Below, piece by piece: positions 15,674 to 25,733 of a stretch of 41,595 nt of DNA (the first letter of the stretch is position 1; every line of letters begins with the position of its first letter). The notes under the pieces were generated by a model, which was not told where the DNA came from, did not search any database, and saw only the letters and a program-made list of their open reading frames with translations. The stretch comes from Nitrococcus mobilis (GTDB lineage: Bacteria > Pseudomonadota > Gammaproteobacteria > Nitrococcales > Nitrococcaceae). The stretch covers positions 1 to 41,595 of the forward strand of contig JAGFJL010000083.1 of assembly GCA_024102725.1 (NCBI GenBank). The letters are read 5' to 3'. The position numbers and the translations under genes were made by a program.

Positions 15674-16939
15674 ATGCGCACGTTCGCCTTGCATTGGCAG
15701 ATTCTCATCGCCTTGGCGCTGGCGGCCGGGGCTGGCTTGTTCACCGACACGCAAACCAAGTTGTTCGGTGTGTCTTTGCTCGGCAGTTACGAGTTCATCG
15801 GTACTTTATTCATCAATGCCTTGAAGATGCTGATCGTGCCGTTGGTGGTGGCAGCCATGGTGACCAGTATCGGCAGCATTGGATCCGCCCGAGGTTTTGG
15901 TCGCCTGAGCCTGCGCACCTTGCTGTTTTACCTGGCGACGACTGCAGCGGCGGTTTGCGTCGGTGTGCTGCTGATCAATCTCATCAGCCCGGGTCTTTCC
16001 GGCGGGCAGCCGGTCGGCGCGCAACTCGGTTTGGATGCACGCGCGGCGCAAATCGCGCAAAACATCGAAGGCGGTGCAGGTGAAGGGTTGACCAAAATGC
16101 TGCTAGGGGTGGTGCCGGAGAACATCGTCGAGGCGGCGCGCACCGCCGATATGCTGGCGTTGATTTTCTTCAGCCTCGTATTTGGCTATTTCATGAATCA
16201 ACTCGAAGGCGTCCCCGCTGCGACCTTGAAAGCCTTTTGGGAGGGTGTATTCGATGTGATGATGCGCATGACGATGTGGGTGATGCGCTTCGCGCCGCTT
16301 GGGGTTTTCGGTTTGGTGGCCGAAGTGGTGGCCAAGACCGGCCTAGGGGGCATACAACCGTTGCTGGCCTTCGCCGCGACCGTGCTCGTCGCGTTGGCGT
16401 TCCATATGTTCATCACATTGCCAGCGCTGCTCTGCTTTGTTGGCCGAATCAATCCGTGGCGGTATTTCAAGGCGGTTTCACCTGCTCTGTTAACGGCTTT
16501 TTCCACCGCCTCTTCTAATGGCACGCTGCCGGTTAATATCGCTTGCCTGGAAAACAACGTCGGGGTTTCTAAAAAAATATCGAACTTCGTGTTACCGTTG
16601 GGCGCCACGCTGAACATGGACGGAACGGCACTTTATGAATGTGTCGGCGCGTTGTTTCTGATCCAGGCCTACGGCATCGATCTCACTTTCGGCACCCAGG
16701 TTGTGGTGGCGGTCATGGCCTTGCTGACCGCCGTAGGGGTAGCCGGCGTGCCGGCCGCTTCGTTGGTGGCCATTGCCGTGATCATCACGTCCGTGGGGTT
16801 GCCGGCCGAGTCGATCGGGGTGCTGTTCGTTACCGATCGCCTGCTCGACATGTGCCGCACCAGTGTGAACGTCATGGGTGACGGTGCGGTGGCCACCTTG
16901 GTCGCGCGTTGGGAAGGTGAGGCGCAGTTTAAAGTCTAG
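15674..16939 (+). CDS. Dicarboxylate/amino acid:cation symporter (DAACS/GltP-DctA family)
   Basis: 421 residues from the ATG at 15674, preceded by GAGGTTGGA; an in-frame ATG 45 bases upstream lacks a ribosome site. The inner-membrane protein has the family's eight helices plus re-entrant loops. Signature motifs are the serine-rich hairpin TAFSTASSNGTLPVN (about residues 275-289), NMDGTALYE (about 315-323), the second hairpin rich in small residues (GVAGVPAASLVAIAVII) and DRLLDMCRTSVNVMGD (about 394-409), which carries the Asp/Asn that bind Na+ and substrate. It imports a dicarboxylate or acidic/neutral amino acid with Na+ or H+; the exact substrate is not evident. A USP gene follows after 101 bases, probably on the same transcript. 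Confidence 0.92.
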   Translation: MRTFALHWQILIALALAAGAGLFTDTQTKLFGVSLLGSYEFIGTLFINALKMLIVPLVVAAMVTSIGSIGSARGFGRLSLRTLLFYLATTAAAVCVGVLLINLISPGLSGGQPVGAQLGLDARAAQIAQNIEGGAGEGLTKMLLGVVPENIVEAARTADMLALIFFSLVFGYFMNQLEGVPAATLKAFWEGVFDVMMRMTMWVMRFAPLGVFGLVAEVVAKTGLGGIQPLLAFAATVLVALAFHMFITLPALLCFVGRINPWRYFKAVSPALLTAFSTASSNGTLPVNIACLENNVGVSKKISNFVLPLGATLNMDGTALYECVGALFLIQAYGIDLTFGTQVVVAVMALLTAVGVAGVPAASLVAIAVIITSVGLPAESIGVLFVTDRLLDMCRTSVNVMGDGAVATLVARWEGEAQFKV

Positions 16940-17040
16940 GCGAGCGGGGTTATGGACGAGAGCGGTCTGTGTTCGGGAACGGTTAAGGCGAAGCGCAGCT
17001 CGAAAGGATAACAGAGGAGGTTTGCGCCGGAGGTGCTACG

Positions 17041-17538
17041 ATGGCAAACAATGAGCGTATTCTTATTGCCGTGGAAGATTGTGCGGTGATGTATCGTGTG
17101 ATTGATTACGTGGCCGCCCTGATTGCGGGACGCGACTATTTCGCGGTGCACCTCTACCACCGATTGCCGTCGGTGCCTCCACTTTTGCGCGAACACGGCG
17201 GCGCCGAGGATCCTGATCGTGAGCTGCAGCTTCATGACGAGCTCGAACGCGATATTCGTAGATGGATAAGCGAGCAGGAGGACAAGTGCCGCGTTACCTT
17301 GAACAAGGCGCACGATCGCTTGATCGCAGCCGGTGTATCGGCCGATCTCGTGCACATGAAAATCGGGAGCCCCGCTCTTGCGGACGAGGAGCTTGGCGAG
17401 GCGCTATGTCACACAGCGAAGGAACTCGGTTGTCGCACGATCGTTCTGCCACATGAGCATGTCTCGGCGATTCGCGATATTTTGCGCAACCGAGTCGGCG
17501 GCCAGGCTGAGGTGCTCGCTGTCTGGCTGGTCAGTTAG
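17041..17538 (+). CDS. Universal stress protein (UspA family)
   Basis: 165 residues, cytoplasmic. It begins NERILIAVEDCAVMYRVIDYV, the first strand and helix of the UspA fold, and ends with the strand-helix unit LGCRTIVLPHEHVSAIRDIL and VLAVWLVS. The usual ATP-loop GX2GX9GS is not clear: the last segment has RNRVGGQAEVLAVWLV, so nucleotide binding is uncertain. Two purine-rich stretches (AGAGGAGG and CCGGAGG) lie in the 25 bases before the ATG; the nearer one is the likely Shine-Dalgarno. It sits downstream of the symporter and converges on tamB, with only 27 bases between stops. Divergent in sequence from the USP half of the nearby fusion, so not a recent duplicate. Confidence 0.8.
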   Translation: MANNERILIAVEDCAVMYRVIDYVAALIAGRDYFAVHLYHRLPSVPPLLREHGGAEDPDRELQLHDELERDIRRWISEQEDKCRVTLNKAHDRLIAAGVSADLVHMKIGSPALADEELGEALCHTAKELGCRTIVLPHEHVSAIRDILRNRVGGQAEVLAVWLVS

Positions 17539-17565
17539 GGTGAACAGGGTTCAGGGTGGGTCGGT

Positions 17566-20500
17566 TCAGCGCTCGAGCGTATAGATCACGTCACCGCCGG
17601 TGCCTATGCGTGATGATTCGGTGACCAGCTGCCAATGGCTGCTCAGCGTGTATTGGAGCTTGACCGTCGAGACCTGATCGAACAAACCGATGCCGTAGCT
17701 CACGTAGAGATCCGGTGACAGATACTTGCCGACCACTAGCGAGGCTTCCTTGGTATTATTGGCGGCGCCGGCCTCGCCGGAGCCCGTTTCGATGCCGATG
17801 GTGTCGACGCCGAGACTCCCGCCGAGCTTTTTCGCCAGGAAATCGCCGCCTTTCAGTCCCAACGCCAAAGCCGCTTGCATCAGCATAGAATTCTCGGAAC
17901 TGGAGGCGCCTTGCAGGGGGCGCCCGAGCACCAGCCACGAGAGTTGCTCGGCCTGCGTCATCGACGGATCGGAGAAGATTGTGAGCTTGGGCTGCTTAAG
18001 TGTACCGCGTGCCTGGACCCCAACGGTGATGTTTTCCGCGGGATGACGTACCGCGCGGATGTCGATGCCAGGCTGATCGATCGGTCCGCCCGCGAATAGG
18101 ACGCGGCCGGTGTCGATGACGAGTCCTTGCCCGTAGGCGCGGTATTCGCCCTCCACGATGCGCAGCTCACCGCTGCCCTTGGTCGGTTCCTCCGGCTGTT
18201 GAACGACGAGCAAGCGCCCTTCTAGGCGCCCCTTGAGGCCGAAGCCCTCAAAGTGAACGTCCTCCCCCAGGATGAGACGGACCCGGACATGCAGCTTGCG
18301 CGCGGCGGCAACGGCCGGTGTTTCCTGATCCGGTCTGACGATGACTTGATCTTCGGACACCGTGACCGCGGAGGGGGGGATTTTCTTGGGCGTGATATCG
18401 GCGCGTGGCACCCGCACTTCACCGTTTACCGTAATGCCCGCCGCATCGAGCGATATCTGTAGGGTCGGGGAGATGAACACTTGGGCGTCGTCGGTGTTGA
18501 GCGCTTGAAAGTTCTGGCCATCGATCTGCATCTCGGCACGTGGTGCCACACCGGTCAAATCCGCGTTGCCCGCAAGGCGTAGTGTGCCCCCGCCGGACTT
18601 GGCATCGACGCTGTAGTTCAGGCCGCCATCGCGCTGGCCGATGATCTCTAGGCTCAGATCCGTGATGTCCAGGCCGGGGGTGAGCAGTCGAGCGGAGCCG
18701 TCCAGTAATGCGAGCCGCCCGAGCAGCACCGGTTGTGCCAGAGTTCCCGAGATCTGCATTTGGCCGTGCAATCGGCCGGCGATACGTTCGATATCGGGAG
18801 CCAGTTTGGCGAGAAAACCAATATCGCGTATTTGTGCGTAGACCGCTCCGTTTAAAGGTCGGGCGGTCAGGGGTTTGTCACCGGCGGGGATTTGAGCGTT
18901 CATTTGGAGTCCGCCCTGATCGACAAGGGGCAAGTCGACGCCGAGCTCAAGGCCTCGATCACCTAAGTCGGCGTGAATTTCGGCCGACTTGAAGCGCAGA
19001 ACCGGGGTCAGAGTGTTTATTTCGTCGGTGGCCGCAAGGATCTCTCCGGCGCTGGTTTCGATCTGCACATCGGCGGCCAGCGCTGCCCCGCTGGGTTGCC
19101 TGATCTCGCCATGGCCGCTCAGCTTGCCCTTGAGGTCGATGTTCGTAGGCAGGAACTCGGCGAAATATCCGAATGGTAAACGCTCGAGTTGGAAGCTGGC
19201 CTGAAGGCCCGCGGCGGATCTTTGGCCGCGCAGACACAGTTTGGCCTGTGCGCTGACCCAACAGGTGCGCTCCAGGTCCTGGGCTTCGGTGCTCACCCGG
19301 CCTTGGGTCGGCTCCGCCAATGTCCAAGCCGGCAGCGTTGGATATTTGAGGCGCGCCTGGTTAAGCCGGAAAGACCAGATGGATTGTCTCAGCCTGCCGT
19401 CAAGGCGCAGCTCAGCGTCCCCCGTGTCGGTGTTCGCTGCCAGCTCGAGCTCATGGTCCTGCGGTGTTCCATAGCCTATGAAGCGTACTTTGCTCAATTC
19501 GACGCCAGCGGCCGCGCCGTTCTGCAGATTGAGCTCGACAGACGATTGCGTTTGGCCTTGCAGGTCGACATCGGTCTGAAAATCGAGCTGGCCGACTTTG
19601 TACTGGGTATAGCGCAGCCCCTCGCCGGTTAGGGTGGCTTTGACTCGCGGTTGTCGCAGAGGGCCGTCCGCTTCTCCTTGGCCGTGGAGCGAGCCGGTGG
19701 TTCCCGGCCAGAGCGTGGTGAGATTCTCGCTATCAATCCGCCAATCGATCCCAAGCGTGGAGCCGATTGTGCCGGAGGCTTGCACGGTGCTGGAGCCCGA
19801 GACCAGCGACAAGCGCTCGAGCCGCAATGCATCGCCGCGGTAGTCGCCCCGCGCCTTGAGGGCGAAGTCCTGATTGCGTAACCGCCCGGTAATATCCAGT
19901 GCCGCAAGCTGCGCGGTGAGCTTCTCCGCCTGCTGGGCGCTCGCTTGTATTTGCAAAGCCAGCTTCCCTGGCCACTCGGGCAGCAGCACGCCCGGGTTGA
20001 TCCCAGCGCCATCGAGGCTTATTCGGGCGTCGAGCTGCGGTTGCCAGACCACGCTGGCGTTGCCCTTGATCTCACCTTGCAGCACTTTCAGGTCGATGCG
20101 CTTTAAGTCGAGCGATTGGTTGCTGCCAATCCCCTCCACGATGACGTGGCCGTTGGCTTGCTCCGGCATATCAACCTGGGTGCTGATGGCCAGGGTGTAC
20201 TGCTGCAGGGTGCCCTTTACTCGCGCTGTGCCTTGCGGGCTTGCTATTCGGGGTTGTTGCAATGGCCAGTTCAAATCATGCCAGTCGAGCGCAAGTCGAA
20301 TGTTGTCTTTTTCACGCCGGATGCGCGCGTCCAACCCGCCCGTATCACCCACCGCGGCATCGACTCGGGCGGTCAGATCTATGGGTGTGCCGGCGATGGC
20401 GAGGCGGCCGTCGGGACTAGTGAACTGTGGCTCGCCTTGCAGCGGCCAACGCAGCTTCTGCCAGTCTGCTTGCAGATTTAAGTTAGGTTGCTCGCCGCTG

Positions 20501-21531
20501 AGATTCACCCGGCCGTTGGCCTGCAGGCGAGTTGGTGTATCCACCACCGTGACCGCCAAGCGCTCGATATCGAGCATCTGCTTTTCCAGATCGCCGTCGA
20601 GCGCGAGCATGAAAGTTCCTTGCGCCGGGTCGACAACCTTCGCTCGGGCTGTGTACTCGATGTCTGTGGCTCGGCCTTTGGCGTGAGCGTTGGCATTGAT
20701 CGTCACATTTGGCAGATCCTTGCGGATGGCCGGCAGGTTGATGGCATTCAGCTTCAATTCGGCTCGGAAATGCGGTTCCGTCAGGGCATCGGTTAGCACC
20801 ACCGTGGTTTGGGTGCGGTATGGTGCCTCGGTGCGCTGTTTGACGTGCAACTCCTGCAGGCTGCCATTGATCATGATATGGCCCGCTGCCGTTGGGTAGT
20901 CCGGCAGTCGAACCTGCCAGCTCAGCTCGCCCTCAGTGGGTTGACCGTTTTGCGGCTTGATGCTCGCCTGGCCTTCGAGTTCGAACAGCGGGCCGGTCGC
21001 CCGCAGCGTGTCGATATGTAACCCACGCGTGTCGAGGCCGGCCGCCAGCTCGGCACGCTCGATGACGAACGGCTCGCTCTCGGAAGTGCGGTATTCGAAA
21101 TTCCGCAAGGCAATGTCGTTTAGCTCGACGGCGAGCGGTGGTTGTAACAGCGCGAGCGGATCGGTGGGCTCGCTCGCCTCCGGTTCCTTCGGTGGGGCGG
21201 CGGCGTAGCTAGTGAGCCTCGCATTCCGCACATGCAGGCGATCGATTACCACCGCGCCGAGGAATAATCGTGCCGGTGACCAATCGAAATGTATGTGGTC
21301 CGCCGTGAGGCGGGAGGTCCCGGTTTTGAGGTCCAGGTTGCGGATGGTCAAGGGACCGATCAGCCGACCGTCGATTGAGCTCACAGAGAAGCGCTTCGGA
21401 AGAAACGCCTGCGCTTGTCCCAGCGTAACTCTCAAACCGGTTTCGGTTGTCAGTACCAAAGCTACTGCCAGCACGGCCAGACCGAGCGCGGTGGCGGTCA
21501 AGCTGAGCACGATCGCTAAGATAGCGCGCAT
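17566..21531 (-). CDS. tamB: Translocation and assembly module inner-membrane subunit TamB
   Basis: 1321 residues from the ATG at 21531; a TTG at 21537 would overlap the tamA stop. One N-terminal signal-anchor helix (ILAIVLSLTATALGLAVLAVALVL, residues about 3-26) is followed by a very long repetitive beta-rich region with amphipathic strands (AsmA-like/repeating beta-groove domain). The last 350 or so residues form the conserved TamB C-terminal domain, including RVLFAGGPIDQPGIDIRAVR and LSWLVLGRPLQGAS and ending in VSYGIGLFDQVSTVKLQYTL. Anchored in the inner membrane and crossing the periplasm, TamB works with TamA; roles are autotransporter assembly and phospholipid transfer to the outer membrane. 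Length is close to the E. coli protein. It starts two bases after the tamA stop. Confidence 0.95.
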   Translation of the reverse strand: MRAILAIVLSLTATALGLAVLAVALVLTTETGLRVTLGQAQAFLPKRFSVSSIDGRLIGPLTIRNLDLKTGTSRLTADHIHFDWSPARLFLGAVVIDRLHVRNARLTSYAAAPPKEPEASEPTDPLALLQPPLAVELNDIALRNFEYRTSESEPFVIERAELAAGLDTRGLHIDTLRATGPLFELEGQASIKPQNGQPTEGELSWQVRLPDYPTAAGHIMINGSLQELHVKQRTEAPYRTQTTVVLTDALTEPHFRAELKLNAINLPAIRKDLPNVTINANAHAKGRATDIEYTARAKVVDPAQGTFMLALDGDLEKQMLDIERLAVTVVDTPTRLQANGRVNLSGEQPNLNLQADWQKLRWPLQGEPQFTSPDGRLAIAGTPIDLTARVDAAVGDTGGLDARIRREKDNIRLALDWHDLNWPLQQPRIASPQGTARVKGTLQQYTLAISTQVDMPEQANGHVIVEGIGSNQSLDLKRIDLKVLQGEIKGNASVVWQPQLDARISLDGAGINPGVLLPEWPGKLALQIQASAQQAEKLTAQLAALDITGRLRNQDFALKARGDYRGDALRLERLSLVSGSSTVQASGTIGSTLGIDWRIDSENLTTLWPGTTGSLHGQGEADGPLRQPRVKATLTGEGLRYTQYKVGQLDFQTDVDLQGQTQSSVELNLQNGAAAGVELSKVRFIGYGTPQDHELELAANTDTGDAELRLDGRLRQSIWSFRLNQARLKYPTLPAWTLAEPTQGRVSTEAQDLERTCWVSAQAKLCLRGQRSAAGLQASFQLERLPFGYFAEFLPTNIDLKGKLSGHGEIRQPSGAALAADVQIETSAGEILAATDEINTLTPVLRFKSAEIHADLGDRGLELGVDLPLVDQGGLQMNAQIPAGDKPLTARPLNGAVYAQIRDIGFLAKLAPDIERIAGRLHGQMQISGTLAQPVLLGRLALLDGSARLLTPGLDITDLSLEIIGQRDGGLNYSVDAKSGGGTLRLAGNADLTGVAPRAEMQIDGQNFQALNTDDAQVFISPTLQISLDAAGITVNGEVRVPRADITPKKIPPSAVTVSEDQVIVRPDQETPAVAAARKLHVRVRLILGEDVHFEGFGLKGRLEGRLLVVQQPEEPTKGSGELRIVEGEYRAYGQGLVIDTGRVLFAGGPIDQPGIDIRAVRHPAENITVGVQARGTLKQPKLTIFSDPSMTQAEQLSWLVLGRPLQGASSSENSMLMQAALALGLKGGDFLAKKLGGSLGVDTIGIETGSGEAGAANNTKEASLVVGKYLSPDLYVSYGIGLFDQVSTVKLQYTLSSHWQLVTESSRIGTGGDVIYTLER

Positions 21532-21533
21532 GG

Positions 21534-23444
21534 TCAAATATCCGGGCCGATGCTGAAGTGGATGCGAAACGCCTCGTCACTATCTAGAGGATGGGCGACA
21601 TCAAGGCGTATCATCCCCACCGGTGAGCGGTAGCGCAGCCCGCCTCCAACGCCTCTTTTCAAGCTGAAGCTCGGGTCGAGCGTGGCATCGCCGGCATCGA
21701 AAAATACCGCGGCACCGAAATCACCGATGAGCAAATAATCCGCTTCAACGCTGCCTACCAGTAAGTAGCGCCCGCCGATGTCATCACCATCCTCGTTTTC
21801 TGGACTCAACGTCCGGAATGCATAGCCGCGTACGCTGCGGGCGCCGCCGGCATAGAAGCGTTGCGAAGGCGGCAATTTATCGAAGTCAGTGGTGATGGTC
21901 GCCCCATAATCGGCTCGTAGCAATAAGCGGCCGCGTTTTGCCCACGGCAGCACGCCTTGCCCGCTCAAATGTGTCTGCAGGAAACTGGTGCTCGAGAGCA
22001 CTGGCTGCGCGGCGCCGTGTAAGCCCAATGCTACGCTATATCCCTTGCGGGTGAACAAGGGATCGTCAGCGACCTGGCGGGAATAGCTGATCCCCGGAAT
22101 GAGCAAATTCGCGGTCTGGGCGGAGTTGTTCCCAAACGAGAAACGCTCGCGCCTGAAGTCCAACGACAGGCGCCGACGCCCACCCAACCAGTCCTGATTA
22201 AGACTACTGCCGATCGTGTATTGCAAGGAAATTGCGTCAGCAATAATCGCTCTTTCGATGGTAGCGGTAAAATCTAGGTATTCACTGGCGATATTTCCTA
22301 TCGGAATCTTATATTGCGAGCCCAGTCGCAACGTTATTTGAGATATTTCTAAATCAGTGCGGAATTGATGGCCAGTATGTGTTACCCGCCGAAATAACAC
22401 GCCAAGCCCCAGTCGAGGTCCGGTATCGGTACCAAACCCTCCGCTGATCCGGTATTTTTGTGGTTTTTTTGGCTCGGTCTTTATGCTGACCGGCACATAC
22501 TGATTTTTAGCCTTGTCGCGAGGGGCCTGCAACTCGACTTGACTGAAATAGTCACTGTCGGTCAACGCAAATTGTAAATCGAGTAGCCTGCTGCTCTCGA
22601 ATGAATCACCCCGCTTTATTTGTACGAATTTATCGACGAAGTCTGGATTAAGGATATCCTGTTCAATGGTGATGTCGCCGAAATAGAAGCGGGGGCCGGT
22701 CTCCAGAATTAGGTAAATTTCGGCGCGTTGCTTATCAGGATTGACGATGATCTGGCTGCGATTGTATTTGGCATCGAGATAGCCTATGGTATAGGCAGCC
22801 TCCAATAGATTATGTTTGAGCGTTTTATATTTCTGCTGCCGCAGTCTTTGGCCCACCGCGATTTTTACTGACTTTAGAGCCTTCCGTATGGAAGGCTCGT
22901 CACGCCCTTCACCCGTTAGGCGGATCTCCGCTTTGCGGATCCTGGTCGCAGGTCCTTTGTTTATTTTATAGCGCGCCTGCCAGATATTTTTCTTTTTATT
23001 GAGACGGCTATCAATTACCGGTTGGTAATACCCGAAAGGTTGCAGTGCCTGTTTGATTTCACCAGGTGCTTTCCGGTGCAGCTCTTGAATTTTTCGGTCG
23101 GATATTTTTTTTTCAATGGCTTCGTTTTCTCGGGCTATGCTTAGAAAGGCCTGCACGTTCTTTAGCATATCACCGTCTATACCAGAAATCTTTATTTCCA
23201 GGTTGTCGGCCGCCTGGACGATGGGTGAGCACGTGCACGCTCCAAAAAGCAAGAATGTTGCCCAGAAAATTGCGCTTATCGGCAGAGCGGACGCGCTGGC
23301 CGGGGGCGCATTTCTAGCCGGATTACCTGCCGCGCGGCCGCCCTTATTAAGATGTGGGTCAGACTGATGCGGCGGGTTTGGGTATGCGCTTGATTTCCAG
23401 GCGAGGGGGGTCGAGCACGTCCTTGCTCGAATGGAATGCCTCAT
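21534..23444 (-). CDS. tamA: Outer-membrane assembly protein TamA (BamA/Omp85 superfamily)
   Basis: 636 residues as drawn from the ATG at 23444. A signal sequence lies at about residues 54-78 (ISAIFWATFLLFGACTCSPIVQAA). It is preceded by an unusually long 50-residue leader of low-quality sequence, so the true start may be later at a non-ATG codon. Three POTRA domains cover about 80-345 (LEIKISGIDGDMLKNVQAFL at the start). The Omp85 beta-barrel occupies the rest, with RFYAGGARSVRGYAF (about 530-544), the conserved barrel motif, and a C-terminal strand ending FRIHFSIGPDI. It forms the outer-membrane partner of TamB, with which it is co-transcribed. The POTRA part is clearly AT-richer than tamB. 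Confidence 0.93.
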   Translation of the reverse strand: MRHSIRARTCSTPLAWKSSAYPNPPHQSDPHLNKGGRAAGNPARNAPPASASALPISAIFWATFLLFGACTCSPIVQAADNLEIKISGIDGDMLKNVQAFLSIARENEAIEKKISDRKIQELHRKAPGEIKQALQPFGYYQPVIDSRLNKKKNIWQARYKINKGPATRIRKAEIRLTGEGRDEPSIRKALKSVKIAVGQRLRQQKYKTLKHNLLEAAYTIGYLDAKYNRSQIIVNPDKQRAEIYLILETGPRFYFGDITIEQDILNPDFVDKFVQIKRGDSFESSRLLDLQFALTDSDYFSQVELQAPRDKAKNQYVPVSIKTEPKKPQKYRISGGFGTDTGPRLGLGVLFRRVTHTGHQFRTDLEISQITLRLGSQYKIPIGNIASEYLDFTATIERAIIADAISLQYTIGSSLNQDWLGGRRRLSLDFRRERFSFGNNSAQTANLLIPGISYSRQVADDPLFTRKGYSVALGLHGAAQPVLSSTSFLQTHLSGQGVLPWAKRGRLLLRADYGATITTDFDKLPPSQRFYAGGARSVRGYAFRTLSPENEDGDDIGGRYLLVGSVEADYLLIGDFGAAVFFDAGDATLDPSFSLKRGVGGGLRYRSPVGMIRLDVAHPLDSDEAFRIHFSIGPDI

Positions 23445-23726
23445 ACAACGAACCGTTTCCTATGCCACGAGCGCCTCGAATCGATTGCCTGCAGCAAAGA
23501 CTCTTCTCACCCCATGCTCGCCAGGGCTTTCTGGCAGAACTCATACCATCGCATGGAATGAGACAGGCTACCAGTTCTATGAGGTACAGCCGCCGCTTGC
23601 CCTGCTGAGTGGCGCTGCCTCCTTCTTTAGCGCCTTCTTTTCTTTGTTAGGGATGATGTGCAGCTACCGTGACGCCTCCCCCTGAGGAGCGGCGGTTGCT
23701 GAACGGATACCGAGGTTCAGCGCCGT
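23445..23726. other. Intergenic region between slt and tamA
   Basis: 282 bases with short overlapping frames on both strands but no recognisable protein. At its left-most slt side, CTGAAC/GTTCAG (23699-23704, 23715-23720) and TGAACGG/CCGTTCA (23700-23706, 23723-23729) give two mutually exclusive stem-loops that overlap the slt stop codon; a weak terminator is possible but there is no U-run. Confidence 0.35.
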
Positions 23727-25715
23727 TCACTGGGTGAGCTTTTCTGCCGCAAGCCGGGCGTGTTGCTCACGCTCTTCCCGCAAAAGCTGGGCCACACGCC
23801 TTGTCTGGTTATTGAGCCGCAGGCGATAGACCACGTTGTTAAAGACCACGGCCTTGAGATAGCGGCGCGTCTCGCCATAAAGAAGCGTCTCAATCCAGCG
23901 TGCGCTGCCAACCGGCGGTTCCGCTGTGCTTATCCAGCCGGCTACATTGCCGGGGCCGGCGTTGTAGGCGGCCAAGGCGAGAATGTGGCTGGAGAAGCGC
24001 CCACGCAGATAGGCGAGGTAGTCGGCGCCTACCGCGATGCTGTTGGCTGGATTGCTGATGATCGCGCTCAGTTCGGTACTCTCCTTGCCGTTGCGCTCAA
24101 GTATCCAACGCGCCGTAGCCGGCATCAGCTGCATCACGCCGCATGCCCCGGCATGGGAGCAGGCGCTGCCGCGAAACGCGCTTTCCTGGCGGATCAGCGC
24201 CAGGAGCCAGGCAGGGTCGATGCCGCTTGCCTGCGCGCTGCGGCGCACCTCGTTCAAATAGCCCAGCGGAAAGTGCAGAAACGAGGCATTGTTCACGCCG
24301 GCCGTGACGGCCGCGTATAAAGTCGCCCATGGCCAGCCCTGCGCCTCGGCGATGCGTGCCGCCGCCAAGCGATCGCGTGCGCTTAAGCGGCGGATGAACG
24401 TACGCCACTCGAGGTGAGCCAACTCATGCTGCTCGGCTTGATGCAGCAGTAGGGCACGTTGTACGGCGGCTCTTCGGCGCAGTGTGCGTTTACGCAGCGG
24501 ATCCGCCGTCGGCATGGCGGCTCCCCACCGGTACGGGGTTCCCAGTGCATCGGCGGCCAGAAAGCCGTAGTAGGAAAACTGTTTGGCGATCGTGCGGTAG
24601 AGGCGCTCGGCCTGCTCGCGCTGTCCCAGTTTTCCCATGGCCCAGGCGCGCCAATAGCGCCATACGGCGGCGTTGCGCTGCGCAGCAGGCATCTCTTTTA
24701 CGGCGCGGGCGACCTCCCCCCAAGCACCGGCGCGCAAAGCACTGCGCACGCGCCAGGCATGGACACGCGCATCCACTTGCGCCTCGGGCAGCGCTTGCAG
24801 CCACTCGCCCGCACTCGGTAGGGCGTGATATGCGGCATGCAGGGCGATGCGGCGCTCAACCGGACCAGTTACCGTCTCCGGCCAGACATGTCGAACCTTG
24901 ATTTTCGACCACAGCCGGTGGGCTTGCGCGGGATCGGCACGGGCCACATGGCCCAAAGTGGCTGTGAGCAGCTGCGATACCACCGCATCGGAGCCCGTCG
25001 GCGGGTTTTGCAGTGCCGTCTTAGGGTGGCGGTACACTTCAAGCCAATGCGTGGCTTTGGCTCGGTCGGCGGACGGCAGTCGCTCGAGCAGCTCCGCGGC
25101 AAGCTGGCTATGGCCGGCTTGCAAGGCCAGTAGAATGCGGTGCTCGACGCTTTCGCGCGTCAGCACACCGGCCTCGGCCAACAAATCGAAGGCGGGATTG
25201 CAGCTTTGTGGTTGTCGATACCCCACCGGCCACAAACGCTTGGCCGTGGCGATGGCTTGCGCCTTGTGTCCAGCGGCAAGCTCAGCTTGCACCCGGGCGC
25301 AGCGCAGGTGGACATTTTGGTCTCCACGATAGTTTGCCAAGAATGCGGTCCAGTCTTTGCGCCGGACGAGTTCGTGCAACCAGGCGGTACGCAGGAGCGG
25401 TGTGGCAGGCAAGTCGGAATAACGCTCTAGGTAGGCGTCCACCGCCGCGGGCGCTACCGATTTGATCTGATGGCGGAGCTCGGCGTAGCGCAGATAAGGG
25501 TAGAGTGGGAAAGCTTCGAGCTGTTCGGCCAACGCGCGAAAGCGTTGCAGTTGGTCGGCCTCGAGGCTGCGCAGAGCGGTCTTATATACGGATAAAGGCG
25601 TCGCCGCACCGCGCTCATTGGCCTCGGTGATCCCCATGCTGGTGAAGAATGCCAGCACCGTGAGCAGGCTCGCTCGTAACACCGCTTGGATGTTCGGTTG
25701 GCGGCGCCAGTGCAT
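23727..25715 (-). CDS. slt: Soluble lytic murein transglycosylase (Slt70 family)
   Basis: 662 residues from the ATG at 25715, five to six bases after AGGAGGG; that ribosome site lies inside the longer TTG-started reading, which is therefore rejected. A signal peptide (about residues 8-33, AVLRASLLTVLAFFTSMGITEA) sends it to the periplasm. A long alpha-helical U/L doughnut region covers about 40-470. The C-terminal lysozyme-like domain has the catalytic Glu in LLALIRQESAF (about 497-507), then GVMQLMPATARWIL and LALAAYNAGPGNV, all hallmarks of family 1A transglycosylases. It cleaves peptidoglycan glycan strands, releasing 1,6-anhydromuropeptides. It lies in the same direction as tamAB but 282 bases apart, so it may or may not be co-transcribed. 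Confidence 0.95.
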   Translation of the reverse strand: MHWRRQPNIQAVLRASLLTVLAFFTSMGITEANERGAATPLSVYKTALRSLEADQLQRFRALAEQLEAFPLYPYLRYAELRHQIKSVAPAAVDAYLERYSDLPATPLLRTAWLHELVRRKDWTAFLANYRGDQNVHLRCARVQAELAAGHKAQAIATAKRLWPVGYRQPQSCNPAFDLLAEAGVLTRESVEHRILLALQAGHSQLAAELLERLPSADRAKATHWLEVYRHPKTALQNPPTGSDAVVSQLLTATLGHVARADPAQAHRLWSKIKVRHVWPETVTGPVERRIALHAAYHALPSAGEWLQALPEAQVDARVHAWRVRSALRAGAWGEVARAVKEMPAAQRNAAVWRYWRAWAMGKLGQREQAERLYRTIAKQFSYYGFLAADALGTPYRWGAAMPTADPLRKRTLRRRAAVQRALLLHQAEQHELAHLEWRTFIRRLSARDRLAAARIAEAQGWPWATLYAAVTAGVNNASFLHFPLGYLNEVRRSAQASGIDPAWLLALIRQESAFRGSACSHAGACGVMQLMPATARWILERNGKESTELSAIISNPANSIAVGADYLAYLRGRFSSHILALAAYNAGPGNVAGWISTAEPPVGSARWIETLLYGETRRYLKAVVFNNVVYRLRLNNQTRRVAQLLREEREQHARLAAEKLTQ

Positions 25716-25733
25716 GCGGATCCCTCCTGGCAA

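Noticed and set aside
23359..23544. 61-codon minus frame overlapping the tamA leader
   Set aside because: Considered as the C-terminus of a gene preceding tamA, but it has no family resemblance and no upstream continuation.
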